A stretch of 64,000 nucleotides of DNA from Faecalicatena contorta (GTDB taxonomy: Bacteria; Bacillota; Clostridia; Lachnospirales; Lachnospiraceae), in contig NZ_JAFBIZ010000001.1 of NCBI RefSeq assembly GCF_021531995.1, forward strand, positions 18,325 to 82,324, in the 5' to 3' direction. The position numbers were made by a program, and so were the translations under genes. The notes below the pieces were generated by a model. The model made no database searches. It was not told the DNA's origin and worked only from the letters and a program-made list of their open reading frames with translations. Positions 9,892 to 19,571 of the stretch are shown one piece after another (the first letter of the stretch is position 1; each line of letters begins with the position of its first letter).

Positions 9892-10905
9892 TTAAGCTAA
9901 TTCAGCAAAGTATTTGATTGTTCTAACCATCTGGCTTGTGTAAGAGTTCTCATTGTCATACCATGATACAACCTGAACTTCTGTTGTTCCGTTATCTAAT
10001 GGCAGAACCATTGTCTGTGTTGCATCAAATAAAGAACCAAATCTCATACCTACGATATCGCTAGAAACGATCTCATCTGTATTGTATCCGAAAGATTCGT
10101 TAGATGCAGCCTTCATAGCCTCATTGATCTGATCTACAGTAACTTCTCCTTCAACTACAGCTGTCAGGATTGTTGTAGAACCTGTTGGGGTTGGTACACG
10201 CTGAGCAGATCCGATTAATTTTCCGTTCAGTTCAGGAATAACAAGTCCGATTGCTTTTGCAGCACCTGTGCTGTTTGGAACAATGTTAACTGCAGCTGCA
10301 CGAGATCTTCTCAAATCACCTTTTCTCTGTGGTCCATCAAGTGTCATCTGATCACCTGTATAAGCGTGAATTGTGCACATGATACCGGATTTGATCGGAG
10401 CAAGGTCATTTAATGCTTTTGCCATAGGAGCTAAGCAGTTTGTTGTACAGGAAGCTGCAGAAATAACTGTATCTTCAGCTGTAAGTGTGTTGTGGTTAAC
10501 ATTATATACGATAGTTGGCAGGTCTTTTCCAGCTGGTGCGGAAATAACAACTTTTCTAGCGCCTGCTTTGATATGAGCAGATGCTTTTTCTTTAGAGGTA
10601 TAGAAACCTGTACATTCAAGAACAACGTCTACACCAATTTCTCCCCAAGGAAGCTCTTCTGCGTTAGCTTTTGCGTAGATTTTGATTTCTTTTCCATCAA
10701 CAATGATAGAATCTTCTGTTGCTTCTACTTTATCAGCCAAAGCATATTTTCCCTGTGAAGAATCATACTTTAATAAGTGTGCGAGCATCTTTGGAGATGT
10801 TAAGTCGTTGATTGCAACAACTTCATATCCTTCTGCTCCAAACATCTGTCTGAATGCAAGACGTCCGATACGTCCAAATCCATTAATCGCTACTTTTACT
10901 GCCAT
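9892..10905 (-). CDS. gap: Glyceraldehyde-3-phosphate dehydrogenase (NAD type I)
   Basis: Gap oxidises and phosphorylates glyceraldehyde 3-phosphate with NAD. The 337-residue product begins [20 protein letters not shown] (Rossmann fold). The active-site [17 protein letters not shown] carries the nucleophilic cysteine at about residue 153, and the partner histidine follows in [11 protein letters not shown]. The S-loop segment [18 protein letters not shown] is present. AGGAGG precedes the ATG. A strong promoter and a downstream terminator bracket it, consistent with very high expression. The conserved aspartate in the early NAD-binding region (AINDLTS) suggests NAD rather than NADP use. Confidence 0.98.
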   Translation of the reverse strand: MAVKVAINGFGRIGRLAFRQMFGAEGYEVVAINDLTSPKMLAHLLKYDSSQGKYALADKVEATEDSIIVDGKEIKIYAKANAEELPWGEIGVDVVLECTGFYTSKEKASAHIKAGARKVVISAPAGKDLPTIVYNVNHNTLTAEDTVISAASCTTNCLAPMAKALNDLAPIKSGIMCTIHAYTGDQMTLDGPQRKGDLRRSRAAAVNIVPNSTGAAKAIGLVIPELNGKLIGSAQRVPTPTGSTTILTAVVEGEVTVDQINEAMKAASNESFGYNTDEIVSSDIVGMRFGSLFDATQTMVLPLDNGTTEVQVVSWYDNENSYTSQMVRTIKYFAELA

Positions 10906-11009
10906 GATTAATTCCTCCTAAAGTTTGTTTATTAACTGGTTTCGCAGTCTTCTATGGTGAACTCCTTAACACTTTACCCAAAATTGTTAAAGATTCATCA
11001 ACTGAAACA

Positions 11010-11038
11010 ATTGTACTAAATCTGATACAAAAATTCAA
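11010..11038 (-). promoter_or_regulatory. Promoter of gap
   Basis: TTGAAT (11038-11033), a 17-base spacer and TACAAT (11015-11010) on the minus strand, about 105 bases before the gap ATG. The long untranslated leader shows no obvious operator. Confidence 0.85.
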
Positions 11039-11063
11039 GTGCTTTCTTTGGGTTTTCCTTTTT

Positions 11064-11867
11064 TTATTGAAGTTGCTTAAAAACCGGCTTTCGCCCGCAA
11101 AATTCTGTATAATATTTAAACCCGCAGCCCCTTAAAATATCGGACACCTTATAAAAATCATACGCAATATGCTCTGGTTTATGTCCATCTGCACCTACCG
11201 TAATAATCTCACCGCCAAGTTCCCGGTATCTTTTCAGCACATCCGGATGTGGATGTGCAAACGGAAGCCCATATTTTAAACCGGCTGTATTCAGTTCAAT
11301 TCCTCTGCCTTTTTCGATTACCGTTTTCAATATCTCATCAATCAGATCCTTATACTTATGGTAAGAATACGCTTTTTCCTTATTCTCTCCATATCGGACC
11401 ATATAATCCAGATGTCCCAGAACATCATAATCTTCATACAGTCTTACATCTTCCAGCGTCTCTTCCAGTACAGCTCGATAGATCTCTTCATCCGTGTGTC
11501 CGTTAAAAATCTCTCCGTAGGCAATATCCATCTTCCATATACAGTGCACGGATCCAATCACAAAATCAAACGGATACTTCTTGACAAATTCCCGGTAATA
11601 TGATTCCAGATATGGTTGAATCCCAAGTTCCACTCCGATTCTTACATCAATCTGATCTCTGTATTTTTCCTTCAGCGGCGGAAGCACCCGGAAATACTCT
11701 TTCGGATCAAATATATCTTCCGGTCCCCAGTCCATATTGTCTTTGTCATAATGATCGGTAAAACAGATCACTTCCAGCCCCTTTTCTATCGCCCCCCGAA
11801 TCATCTCTTCCGGCGTAGACGAAGAGTCATGTGAAAAATTTGTATGCATATGCACGTCTGCTCTCAT
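11064..11867 (-). CDS. PHP-domain histidinol-phosphatase-like phosphoesterase
   Basis: This is a PHP (polymerase and histidinol phosphatase) domain enzyme of the HisK/HisJ type. The 267 residues include the metal-binding motifs MRADVHMHTNFSHDSS at the N-terminus, ICFTDHYDKDN, VIGSVHCI, VLGHLDYMV and a C-terminal VGADGHKPEHIA. Together they form the usual trinuclear metal site. Histidinol-phosphate hydrolysis in histidine synthesis is the likely activity, though no other his genes are here. It starts immediately after mnmA: the mnmA stop codon lies between its GGAGA site and its ATG. The two are therefore translationally linked at the end of the isc operon. Confidence 0.85.
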   Translation of the reverse strand: MRADVHMHTNFSHDSSSTPEEMIRGAIEKGLEVICFTDHYDKDNMDWGPEDIFDPKEYFRVLPPLKEKYRDQIDVRIGVELGIQPYLESYYREFVKKYPFDFVIGSVHCIWKMDIAYGEIFNGHTDEEIYRAVLEETLEDVRLYEDYDVLGHLDYMVRYGENKEKAYSYHKYKDLIDEILKTVIEKGRGIELNTAGLKYGLPFAHPHPDVLKRYRELGGEIITVGADGHKPEHIAYDFYKVSDILRGCGFKYYTEFCGRKPVFKQLQ

Positions 11868-11871
11868 AATA

Positions 11872-12972
11872 TTACTTGTCTCCTATAATTGTTCCTCCAC
11901 CCAGAACATACTCACCATCATACAGTACAACAGCCTGGCCGGGTGTGATTGCTCTCTGCGGTTCATCAAATGTACATAATATCTCATCTTCATCTGTTTT
12001 CTCAACTGTACACCATGCACCTCTGTGATTATAGCGGATTTTTGCCCACACACGTTTTCTTTCTGTCAGATCCTCTTCCGACATGAAATTTACCCGGTTT
12101 GCTCTCACATAATATGACATCGATTCCTCATTTGTTCCAACAACAACCTCATTCGTATCCGGACGAATCTCCAATACAAACACCGGATGTCCAAGGGAAA
12201 GTCCCAGTCCTTTTCTCTGACCAACTGTATAGTGAATGATTCCTCTATGCTTTCCCACAACAGTTCCGTCTGCCAGAACAAAGTTGCCCGGACACAGACG
12301 CTTTCCTGTATCCGCATCTACATGTTCTTCAATATAAGAAGCATAATCTCCATCCGGTACGAAACAGATATCCTGGCTGTCCGGCTTGTTTGCCACACGA
12401 AGCCCAATCTCCTGCGCAATGGCACGAATCTGATCTTTCTCATATTCTCCCACCGGCATAAGTGTATGTGCCAGCTGATCCTGCGTCAGATTGTACAATG
12501 CATAAGTCTGGTCCTTTCCGTTTGACGCCGATGTGCCAATCGCATACCGACCGTTCGCAAGCCGTTCAATCCTCGCATAATGTCCGGTTGCAATATAATC
12601 CGCTCCAATATCCATGCTGCGTTTTAAAAGCGCTTCCCATTTTACATAGCGGTTGCATGCAATACATGGATTCGGAGTTCTTCCGTTAAGATAATCATCC
12701 ATAAAGTAGTCGATGACATGTTTTTTAAATTCCTGCTTGAAATTCATGACATAATATGGAATATTCAGAGACGCAGCCACTCTTCTTGCATCTTCAACCG
12801 CTGAGATTCCACAGCATCCTCCCTGTTCTTCCTGCACAATCTCTTCTTCGTCCTGCCAGATCTGCATCGTCACTCCGATCACATCATATCCCTGTTTCTT
12901 CAGTAAATATGCAGCAACGGAAGAGTCCACGCCTCCTGACATGCCGACTACAACTTTCTTTTTTTCCATCAT
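11872..12972 (-). CDS. mnmA: tRNA-uridine 2-sulfurtransferase MnmA
   Basis: MnmA puts sulfur on C2 of the wobble uridine of Lys, Glu and Gln tRNAs, taking it from a cysteine desulfurase. The 366-residue protein has the PP-loop [18 protein letters not shown] at about residues 7-24. The catalytic cysteine motif [16 protein letters not shown] is near residue 100, and the second cysteine is in [12 protein letters not shown] near 200. A C-terminal beta-barrel begins after [13 protein letters not shown]. It follows iscU by 12 bases, in the order iscS-iscU-mnmA, so its sulfur donor is probably the adjacent desulfurase. The insertion [18 protein letters not shown] is typical of the clostridial forms. 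Confidence 0.96.
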   Translation of the reverse strand: MMEKKKVVVGMSGGVDSSVAAYLLKKQGYDVIGVTMQIWQDEEEIVQEEQGGCCGISAVEDARRVAASLNIPYYVMNFKQEFKKHVIDYFMDDYLNGRTPNPCIACNRYVKWEALLKRSMDIGADYIATGHYARIERLANGRYAIGTSASNGKDQTYALYNLTQDQLAHTLMPVGEYEKDQIRAIAQEIGLRVANKPDSQDICFVPDGDYASYIEEHVDADTGKRLCPGNFVLADGTVVGKHRGIIHYTVGQRKGLGLSLGHPVFVLEIRPDTNEVVVGTNEESMSYYVRANRVNFMSEEDLTERKRVWAKIRYNHRGAWCTVEKTDEDEILCTFDEPQRAITPGQAVVLYDGEYVLGGGTIIGDK

Positions 12973-12984
12973 CGTTCCCCGGCT

Positions 12985-13428
12985 TTAATACTCTTCTTCT
13001 TCCGCTTCTTCGCCTTCATGAATATCTGATTTCGGCTTTTCCAATCCTTCAATTTTGATATCATGTTTCTGTGCATAGTCCCACAGTGCAGCGTGAATTG
13101 CTTCTTCCGCAAGCAGAGAACAATGTACCTTCACCGGCGGGAGTCCGTCCAGCGCTTCCATAACCGCTTTATTGGTTACCTGCATAGCCTCCTGAACAGT
13201 CTTTCCTTTCACCATCTCCGTTGCCATGCTGCTGGTCGCAACGGCAGCTCCACAGCCAAATGTTTTAAACTTTACATCCTGTATAATCTGGTTCTCATCA
13301 ATATCCAGATATATTCTCATGATATCTCCACATTTGGCATTTCCTACAGTTCCAACACCACTCGGATTCTCTATCTCGCCAACATTTCTCGGATGTTCAA
13401 AATGGTCCATTACTTTTTCTGAATACAT
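12985..13428 (-). CDS. iscU: Fe-S cluster scaffold protein, IscU/NifU-N type
   Basis: This scaffold receives sulfur from IscS and assembles iron-sulfur clusters for transfer. The 147-residue protein shows the three conserved cysteines in their proper contexts: KCGD (Cys33, Asp35), FGCGAAVATSS (Cys59) and VHCSLLAEEA (Cys103 next to His102). The C-terminus has an extra acidic tail (GEEAEEEEY) typical of clostridial homologues and not needed for the fold. AAGGAGA precedes the ATG. It lies between iscS and mnmA. The classic LPPVK chaperone motif is present as LPPVKVHC, although no HscA/HscB is nearby. Confidence 0.95.
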   Translation of the reverse strand: MYSEKVMDHFEHPRNVGEIENPSGVGTVGNAKCGDIMRIYLDIDENQIIQDVKFKTFGCGAAVATSSMATEMVKGKTVQEAMQVTNKAVMEALDGLPPVKVHCSLLAEEAIHAALWDYAQKHDIKIEGLEKPKSDIHEGEEAEEEEY

Positions 13429-13476
13429 ATATTATCTCCTTTTCATATCTGTCTTATTTTTATTATTTATTTCTGA

Positions 13477-14652
13477 TTATTTTTTGATAAAATCCTCATA
13501 AAGAGGAGACATCTCTCTTAAGTGTGTAACAATCTCTTTCAGATTATCCACTACATAATCAATATCTTCTCTGCTGATCTCTTCATTCAGAGTCAAACGC
13601 AGTGATCCATGTGCGATCTCATGAGGAAGACCGATTGCCAGGAGTACATGGGACGGATCAAGAGAGCCTGAAGTACATGCAGAACCACTGGATGCACAGA
13701 TTCCCTTCATATCCAGTTTGATCAGCAGTGATTCTCCTTCCACAAACTGGAAACTGAAGTTTGCATTGTTTGGAAGTCGGTCTGTTCTGTGTCCATTCAG
13801 GCGGCTGTAAGGGATCTCATTCAACACACGATCGATCAGATAATCTCTGACTTCTCTCTCTTTTGTGGTTCTTTCTGTCATTGACTCAGCTGCACGTTTT
13901 GCCGCAGTTCCGATTCCGATAATTCCGGGAACATTTTCCGTTCCGGCACGACGTTTTCTTTCCTGCGCACCGCCATGTACAAAGGAACGGATCTTAACAC
14001 CGGTACGGATATATAAAAATCCAATTCCCTTCGGGCCATTGAACTTATGTCCGCTGGCACTCAGCATATCTATATGATACTCATCTACATTGATCGGAAG
14101 CTGTCCGTATGCCTGAACCGCATCGGTATGGAACAGAATTCCATGCTCATGTGCGATCTCTCCGATCTCCTTAATCGGCTGTATCGTTCCGATCTCATTA
14201 TTTGCAAACATCACTGAGATCAGAATCGTTGTTGGACGAATCGCCGCTTTCAGATCATCCAGTTTCACTTTTCCGTCCTCATCCACATCAAGATAAGTCA
14301 CTTCAAATCCTCTTTTTTCCAGATACTCTGCAGAATGAAGGATGGCATGATGTTCAATCTTTGTAGTAATAATATGATTTCCCTTCTGCCCGTAAGCTTC
14401 TGCAGTTGCCTTTAACGCCCAGTTATCCGACTCTGAGCCGCCGGCTGTAAAATAGATCTCATTCGCCTTTGCTCCCAGTGTCTGTGCAATAATATCTCTC
14501 TGCTGGCTGATCGCCTCTTTATTCCCGGCAGCAAAACTGTATACAGTAGATGGATTACCGAATTTTTCTGTAAAATATGGAAGCATTGCCTCTACTACTT
14601 CCGGTGCTGTTTTCGTTGTTGCTGCATTGTCCAAATATAATAATCTGCTCAT
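13477..14652 (-). CDS. iscS: Cysteine desulfurase (IscS/NifS class)
   Basis: This PLP enzyme converts cysteine to alanine and a protein-bound persulfide. The 391 residues begin LLYLDNAATTKTAPEVVEAM. HHAILH lies in the cofactor stacking region and SASGHKFNGPKGIGFLYI contains the PLP lysine. The active-site cysteine loop CASSGSACTSGSLDPSHVL sits near residue 325. GGAGG precedes the ATG. It is the second gene of the rrf2-iscS-iscU-mnmA operon and probably serves both cluster assembly and tRNA thiolation. NifS is an equivalent family name. Confidence 0.96.
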   Translation of the reverse strand: MSRLLYLDNAATTKTAPEVVEAMLPYFTEKFGNPSTVYSFAAGNKEAISQQRDIIAQTLGAKANEIYFTAGGSESDNWALKATAEAYGQKGNHIITTKIEHHAILHSAEYLEKRGFEVTYLDVDEDGKVKLDDLKAAIRPTTILISVMFANNEIGTIQPIKEIGEIAHEHGILFHTDAVQAYGQLPINVDEYHIDMLSASGHKFNGPKGIGFLYIRTGVKIRSFVHGGAQERKRRAGTENVPGIIGIGTAAKRAAESMTERTTKEREVRDYLIDRVLNEIPYSRLNGHRTDRLPNNANFSFQFVEGESLLIKLDMKGICASSGSACTSGSLDPSHVLLAIGLPHEIAHGSLRLTLNEEISREDIDYVVDNLKEIVTHLREMSPLYEDFIKK

Positions 14653-14683
14653 TCTTTTTTCCTCCGTTTTCTCTTAGCATTCA

Positions 14684-15142
14684 TTATTGATTACATCTAT
14701 GGCTGGTACATTCGCCTTCCGGATTCAGATCCCTGCTCTCCCGTACCAGTTCGTCCAGCATGATCTCATTGACCGTCTGGTTGATACTGTCATTGATCTT
14801 CTGCCACACATACTTCGTTACACATCCATCGGAAGCCATACATCCTTCTTCCGAATAAAACGCCGCACATTTTACCGGTTCCAGACTCCCTTCCAGCGCC
14901 CGTAATATATCACCGACCGATATCTCTTCTGCCTTTTTTGCAAGAACATATCCTCCCGATGCTCCACGGATGCTCTTCACCAGATCCGCCTTTTTTAACA
15001 GCGCAAACAATTGTTCCAGATATCTTTCCGAAATATTCTGCCGTAGAGCAACACTTCCAATTGAGACCGGTTCCTCTTCGCTGTATCTGGCAAGATCGAT
15101 CATTGCTCTGAGCCCATACCTTCCTTTTGTGGAAAGCTTCAT
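14684..15142 (-). CDS. Rrf2-family regulator, IscR-like
   Basis: A 152-residue winged-helix regulator that probably senses an Fe-S cluster and controls the isc operon it heads. It opens MKLSTKGRYGLRAMIDLARY, and the recognition region reads SIGSVALRQNISERYLEQL. Three cysteines near residues 92-108 (KCAAFYSEEGCMASDGC) are spaced C-X8-C-X5-C, against C-X5-C-X5-C in E. coli IscR, so cluster binding is likely but with different geometry. The start has a GAAGGTG site; an upstream in-frame extension of 26 codons is unlikely because it would overlap the promoter region. CymR-type regulators lack such cysteines, which argues for an IscR role. Confidence 0.88.
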   Translation of the reverse strand: MKLSTKGRYGLRAMIDLARYSEEEPVSIGSVALRQNISERYLEQLFALLKKADLVKSIRGASGGYVLAKKAEEISVGDILRALEGSLEPVKCAAFYSEEGCMASDGCVTKYVWQKINDSINQTVNEIMLDELVRESRDLNPEGECTSHRCNQ

Positions 15143-15191
15143 CGTATCACCTTCTTTTAATCCCCAGTGTTTTGCTAGGATTTCTTTATGT

Positions 15192-15220
15192 AGAATATCA
15201 CTGCTTTTGTGTTCTGTCAA
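15192..15220 (-). promoter_or_regulatory. Promoter of the rrf2-isc operon
   Basis: TTGACA (15220-15215), 17 bases, TATTCT (15197-15192) on the minus strand. A plus-strand TATAAT at 15240-15245, lacking a good -35 box, probably serves the divergent spoVB-like gene, so the two promoters lie back to back. Confidence 0.82.
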
Positions 15221-15271
15221 GCACCAATCTGCAATATGATATAATAACAGGTAATTTTACAGGAGGCAGTC

Positions 15272-16597
15272 ATGTCCCGTACACGAACCATTTTAAAAGG
15301 AACTTTCATTTTAACGATGACTGGTTTTATTACCCGTTTCATGGGTTTTTTTTATCGTATGTTTTTAAGTCATACATTCGGCGAAGAAAACATCGGGCTG
15401 TATCAGCTTGTATTTCCTGTCTATGCACTCTGCTTTTCCCTCACCTGTGCCGGTATTGAACTTGCGCTCTCCAGATGCACTGCAAAATATGTTGCAGAAA
15501 ACAAAAAAAAAGAAGCCTGTGAGCTTCTTGGTACCAGTCTGATCCTAACAATAAGTACATCCTGTGCGATTACATTCTTGATCCAGAGATATGCCGCTGA
15601 TATCTCTACCATTTTTCTGCATGATATACGATGCTTCGATCTTCTTGTCATGCTTTCCTACGCGTTTCCTTTTGCATCTGTTCACAGCTGCATCTGTGGA
15701 TACTATCTTGGACTGAAGCGGACTTATATACCGGCAGTCTCTCAATTAGTTGAGCAGACAGTACGCATAGGCAGTGTCTGGCTGATCTATCTGTACAGTA
15801 CACGTCAGGGACTGACTCCCGGCATATCCATCGCAGTAGCCGGCCTGATTGCCGGAGAAGTCTTTTCTTCTCTTTATTGTCTGCAGCACATCTCCAGGAA
15901 ACAACACTTCAGGAGTTCCCTTCTTCCTGATCCGTTTTCTTTTTTGAAACATTGCCATGAATTGCTGAAACTGTCACTGCCTCTTACCGGAAGCCGGGTT
16001 CTTCTCAATATCCTTCAGAGCATTGAAGCCGTATCCATTCCACTGTATCTGCAGAACTATGGCATGTCTGTCGGTAAAGCATTAAGCATCTATGGTGTGT
16101 TAACAGGCATGGCGCTTCCCTGCATCTTATTTCCCTCTGCGATCACAAACTCTGTCTCCACAATGCTTCTTCCGACCGTTGCTGAGGTTCAGACACAGAA
16201 TACCAGAGGCGAGATGCGCTTTCTGACAAGAAAAGTGGTCTGCTCCTGTATTTTTCTTGGAAGTATATGTTGCGCTCTCCTTTTATTATCCGGGAAATGG
16301 ATAGGTCGTTTTTTATTCCACAGTACGATGGCAGGAGACTTTATTCTTACACTTGCCTGGATGTGCCCGTTTCTGTATACTAACACTTCCCTGACCAGCA
16401 TTATTAACGGAATCGGTAAAACAACCCTATCCTTCCTTATTCAAACTCTTAGTCTGGGAATACGAATCTCAGGTGTCTTCTTTCTGATTCCGGCATTTGG
16501 GATATCCGGATACCTGTGGGGACTTCTGGCAAGTCAGCTTTTTGTATTCTGTACTTCCCTCATCTACCTGAGATATTACTTAAATAGGGAGTACTGA
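15272..16597 (+). CDS. SpoVB/MurJ-like polysaccharide flippase (MOP superfamily)
   Basis: A 441-residue polytopic membrane protein of the MATE/MOP superfamily, in the polysaccharide biosynthesis/SpoVB branch. The N-terminus RTILKGTFILTMTGFITRFMG and the following RMFLSHTFGEENIGLYQLVFP match the SpoVB/YtgP family. About 12-14 hydrophobic segments are evident. SpoVB is thought to flip lipid-linked precursors for spore cortex, while related proteins work in vegetative wall synthesis; sequence alone cannot choose. GGAGG precedes the ATG. It is one of the few plus-strand genes, divergent from the isc operon and convergent with the SpoIIM-like gene. Confidence 0.87.
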   Translation: MSRTRTILKGTFILTMTGFITRFMGFFYRMFLSHTFGEENIGLYQLVFPVYALCFSLTCAGIELALSRCTAKYVAENKKKEACELLGTSLILTISTSCAITFLIQRYAADISTIFLHDIRCFDLLVMLSYAFPFASVHSCICGYYLGLKRTYIPAVSQLVEQTVRIGSVWLIYLYSTRQGLTPGISIAVAGLIAGEVFSSLYCLQHISRKQHFRSSLLPDPFSFLKHCHELLKLSLPLTGSRVLLNILQSIEAVSIPLYLQNYGMSVGKALSIYGVLTGMALPCILFPSAITNSVSTMLLPTVAEVQTQNTRGEMRFLTRKVVCSCIFLGSICCALLLLSGKWIGRFLFHSTMAGDFILTLAWMCPFLYTNTSLTSIINGIGKTTLSFLIQTLSLGIRISGVFFLIPAFGISGYLWGLLASQLFVFCTSLIYLRYYLNREY

Positions 16598-16638
16598 TGT
16601 GGCAACATCTTTTTATTCTCTATATTCAAGACCACCTG

Positions 16639-17178
16639 TCAGAGTGCCTGCAGAAATAACTGCATGATTACAGGATTCACGTAACATTCAGTCAGAATTC
16701 CAAGCATCATACACAGTGCCAGACATATAGTTTTCGATATATTCCATCTGTTGATCGGATATGCAAGAATATACCAGAGAAGAATCAGATAGCCACCCGC
16801 GTAAAATACTGCCTGAGGAATCATTCCGATCAGACATAATATTAATCCTTTTACTCCCATCTTCATGACAGCCGATGTAAGTAATATACCGCCAAGAAAG
16901 CATGTCCAGAGCAGAAAAGCGTACACAACCAATTTACGGATCTTTGTTGTCCCGCCAATGATCAATACAGAAAGCGGCATCAGTCTGATTCTGATAATAT
17001 ACCAGACATACTCTGTTGTCCTGATATCCGTCTGACGATATTGTTCCAAAAAAAACACATTAAAGATTCCCATGCTCATGATATAATTCTTCGAAACAAG
17101 GTTTCCATACAGAATCCCAGAAAAAAAGCCCAGCATAGAAAACATAACACAATACTTTTTGCTTTCCGGTATCTTCAC
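16639..17178 (-). CDS. Stage II sporulation protein M-like membrane protein
   Basis: A 179-residue protein with about five membrane segments, resembling SpoIIM, the membrane anchor of the SpoIIDMP engulfment complex. Visible features are an N-terminal GFFSGILYGNLVSKNYI, a central FLGGILLTSAVMKMGVKGLILCLIGMIPQ, and a C-terminal hydrophobic hairpin. The GLILCLIGMIPQA region fits the SpoIIM family (DUF95) pattern. The start is GTG at 17178, seven bases after AAGGGAGG; a TTG seven codons earlier would lie inside that site. Identity is moderately secure: overall similarity is judged by topology and a few motifs. SpoIIP, a partner protein, is encoded at the left edge of the window. Confidence 0.72.
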   Translation of the reverse strand: MKIPESKKYCVMFSMLGFFSGILYGNLVSKNYIMSMGIFNVFFLEQYRQTDIRTTEYVWYIIRIRLMPLSVLIIGGTTKIRKLVVYAFLLWTCFLGGILLTSAVMKMGVKGLILCLIGMIPQAVFYAGGYLILLWYILAYPINRWNISKTICLALCMMLGILTECYVNPVIMQLFLQAL

Positions 17179-17234
17179 AAATATTCCTCCCTTTGCCAAG
17201 ATACTTCATTATATGCCGGGCATTTTTATATATT

Positions 17235-17780
17235 CTATTTTTGCATCAGATATTTTGATTCATATGCCAGTATCGCAGCCATAGTTTTGGAATCTTCAAT
17301 CCTGCCTGCAAAGATCATATCTTTTAATTCCTGCAGTGTATATGCTTTTGCATCCACATATTCGTCTTCATCCAGATGCTGTCTGGAAGGAATCAGATTT
17401 TTTGCAACATAGATATCAATCTTTTCGTCACAGAAAGCTACTGTTGTACGTATTGTTACCAGCCACTCCAGATCATCCGAGCGATAACCGGTCTCTTCTT
17501 CCAGTTCTCTCGCTGCACATACAATCCCTGCTTCTTTCGGATCATCCAGTTTTCCTGCCGGAATCTCAAGTGTCATTCTCTCTAATGCATTACGATATTG
17601 TCTTACCATCAGGATTCTTCCGTCATCCAGCACCGGTACAACGGCTGCCGCACCATCATGATGAATAAAATCCCATTCTGCTGTATTACCATTGGCAAAG
17701 CTCATATGATCTTTGTATACATTCAGGATAACCCCCTTATATGCCAGTTCTCTGCCTATTCTCTTTACCTCGTTATCCAT
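17235..17780 (-). CDS. NUDIX hydrolase, ADP-ribose pyrophosphatase type
   Basis: This enzyme probably hydrolyses ADP-ribose to AMP and ribose 5-phosphate. The 181-residue protein contains a Nudix box from about residue 85, EIPAGKLDDPKEAGIVCAAR followed by ELEEETGY. Compared with the canonical GX5EX7REUXEEXGU it has one extra residue between the glycine and first glutamate, as in some ADPRase subgroups. The upstream GGRILMVRQYRNALE-like stretch (here DGRILMVRQYRNALERMTLE) is typical of NudF-type ADP-ribose pyrophosphatases. AGGAGGTG lies eight bases before the chosen ATG; ATGs further upstream have poorer sites. It lies between rny and the SpoIIM-like gene. Confidence 0.88.
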   Translation of the reverse strand: MDNEVKRIGRELAYKGVILNVYKDHMSFANGNTAEWDFIHHDGAAAVVPVLDDGRILMVRQYRNALERMTLEIPAGKLDDPKEAGIVCAARELEEETGYRSDDLEWLVTIRTTVAFCDEKIDIYVAKNLIPSRQHLDEDEYVDAKAYTLQELKDMIFAGRIEDSKTMAAILAYESKYLMQK

Positions 17781-17870
17781 ATTTTTCACCTCCTGCTTTT
17801 TCATATCTCCTCGCAGCAACAAACCATTATGGTCTTTTGGGGACATTGTTCCTCATAGAATAAAAACAAG

Positions 17871-17925
17871 GAAGCCCCGCTCATAACTTTCCGTTATTAT
17901 ACGAAACTTCCCCTTCATTTATCTT
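17871..17925 (-). terminator. Probable terminator after rny
   Basis: On the minus strand AAGGGGAAG can pair, with a two-base bulge, with CTTCCTT, and TTGTTTTTATT follows. The large loop makes this only probable. Confidence 0.45.
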
Positions 17926-19479
17926 CTACTTGGCATAGTCCGTAACTCGTGACTCACGAATTACATTGACCTTAATCTGTCCTGGATATTCTAACTCATA
18001 CTCAATCTGTTTAGCGATATCTCTGGCCATTAATACCATGTCTGCGTCAGATACCTGTTCTGGAACTACCATAACGCGAATCTCTCTACCTGCCTGAATT
18101 GCAAAAGATTTATCAACACCCTTAAACTGGTTGGTGATATCTTCTAATTGTTTTAACCTGTTTGTATATGTTTCTAATGTTTCTCTTCTTGCGCCTGGTC
18201 TTGCTGCAGATATCGTATCCGCTGCTTGAACCACACACGCAATCAAAGTTTCTGGTTCGACGTCGCCGTGATGAGCCTCAACTGCATTGATAACAGTTGC
18301 TGACTCCTTATATTTTCTACAAAGGTCCACACCGATCTGAATGTGAGAACCTTCGACATCATGATCAATAGATTTTCCTATATCATGCAGGAGACCTGCA
18401 CGTTTGGCGATTCTGACATCCAGTCCGATCTCGCCCGCTAAAAGACCTGAAAGTTGAGCAACCTCAACAGAATGTCTGAGAGCATTCTGTCCGTAGCTGG
18501 TTCTGAACTTCATACGTCCAAGAAGTCTGATAAGTTCCGGATGAATACCGTGAACTCCCACTTCCAGAGCTGCTGCTTCTCCTTCTTCCCTGATCATGGC
18601 ATCTACTTCTTTTTGCGCCTTTTCAACCATCTCTTCAATCCTTGCCGGATGAATTCGTCCGTCAACGATCAGTTTTTCAAGCGCAATTCTGGCGACTTCT
18701 CTTCTTATTGGATCAAAGCCTGACAATACGACGGCTTCCGGAGTATCATCGATAATCAGCTCAACACCTGTTAATGTCTCTAATGTACGAATGTTACGTC
18801 CTTCACGTCCAATAATTCTTCCTTTCATTTCATCACTCGGAAGCTGCACAACCGAAATTGTAGTTTCCGCAACATGATCTGCCGCACATCTCTGGATAGC
18901 AGTAACGACATATTCCTTTGCCTTTTTATCTGCTTCTTCCTTTGCCTGCGCTTCCAATTCTTTAATCATCTTCGCAGTATCATGCTTAACATCTTCTTCA
19001 ACAGTTTTTAACAAATATTCTTTTGCTTGTTCGGAGGTAAGTCCTGAGATTCTTTCTAGTTCCTGTACTCTTTGCTTGCCCAGCTCTTCCACTTTCGCTT
19101 CGCGCTGTCTCAGCTGTTCTTCTTTCGCTGCAAATCCTGCTTCCCGCTTCTCGATAGCATCTGCCTTTTTGTCTAAAGCCTCTTCTTTGGAAAGTACACG
19201 CTTTTCGTAACGCTGCAATTCCGATCTGCGTTCTTTCGTCTCCTTTTCAAGTTCATTCTTGTTTTTGATAGACTCTTCTTTAATTTCCAAAAGAGACTCC
19301 TTCTTTTTGGCCTCAGCCGTCTTTACTGCATCATCTATGATCTGTCTTGCTTTGCTTTCTGCGTTGCCAATCTTTGACTCCGCATTTTTCTTCAGATTAG
19401 AGACTGTCACAAAATGGCTGATAACTGCCGCTGCGATGATAAGCACGATTGCCACAGCAATCCATATTCCCATCGGCAC
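17926..19479 (-). CDS. rny: Ribonuclease Y
   Basis: RNase Y is the membrane-anchored endonuclease that starts mRNA decay in many Firmicutes. The 517-residue protein has an N-terminal membrane helix ([20 protein letters not shown]) and a long coiled coil rich in Glu/Lys (about 30-200). A KH domain with [18 protein letters not shown] follows, then an HD domain with [37 protein letters not shown] and [12 protein letters not shown]. The start is GTG with GGAGG seven bases upstream; an ATG two codons later is an alternative. Its own promoter lies 48-76 bases upstream. Confidence 0.97.
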   Translation of the reverse strand: MPMGIWIAVAIVLIIAAAVISHFVTVSNLKKNAESKIGNAESKARQIIDDAVKTAEAKKKESLLEIKEESIKNKNELEKETKERRSELQRYEKRVLSKEEALDKKADAIEKREAGFAAKEEQLRQREAKVEELGKQRVQELERISGLTSEQAKEYLLKTVEEDVKHDTAKMIKELEAQAKEEADKKAKEYVVTAIQRCAADHVAETTISVVQLPSDEMKGRIIGREGRNIRTLETLTGVELIIDDTPEAVVLSGFDPIRREVARIALEKLIVDGRIHPARIEEMVEKAQKEVDAMIREEGEAAALEVGVHGIHPELIRLLGRMKFRTSYGQNALRHSVEVAQLSGLLAGEIGLDVRIAKRAGLLHDIGKSIDHDVEGSHIQIGVDLCRKYKESATVINAVEAHHGDVEPETLIACVVQAADTISAARPGARRETLETYTNRLKQLEDITNQFKGVDKSFAIQAGREIRVMVVPEQVSDADMVLMARDIAKQIEYELEYPGQIKVNVIRESRVTDYAK

Positions 19480-19526
19480 AGGAGCACCTCCTTATTTAGT
19501 TTTCATTGTACAAATACAACACTTAA

Positions 19527-19555
19527 ATTTTATACTTTTTTCACAAATATGTCAA
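19527..19555 (-). promoter_or_regulatory. Promoter of rny
   Basis: TTGACA (19555-19550), 17 bases, TAAAAT (19532-19527) on the minus strand. Confidence 0.87.
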
Positions 19556-19571
19556 GCACTCCGTCAGAAAC

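Noticed and set aside
16599..16620. Short GATGT/ACATC hairpin with Ts after the spoVB-like gene as a terminator
   Set aside because: The stem is only five pairs; too weak to list as a feature although some terminator is expected between these convergent genes.
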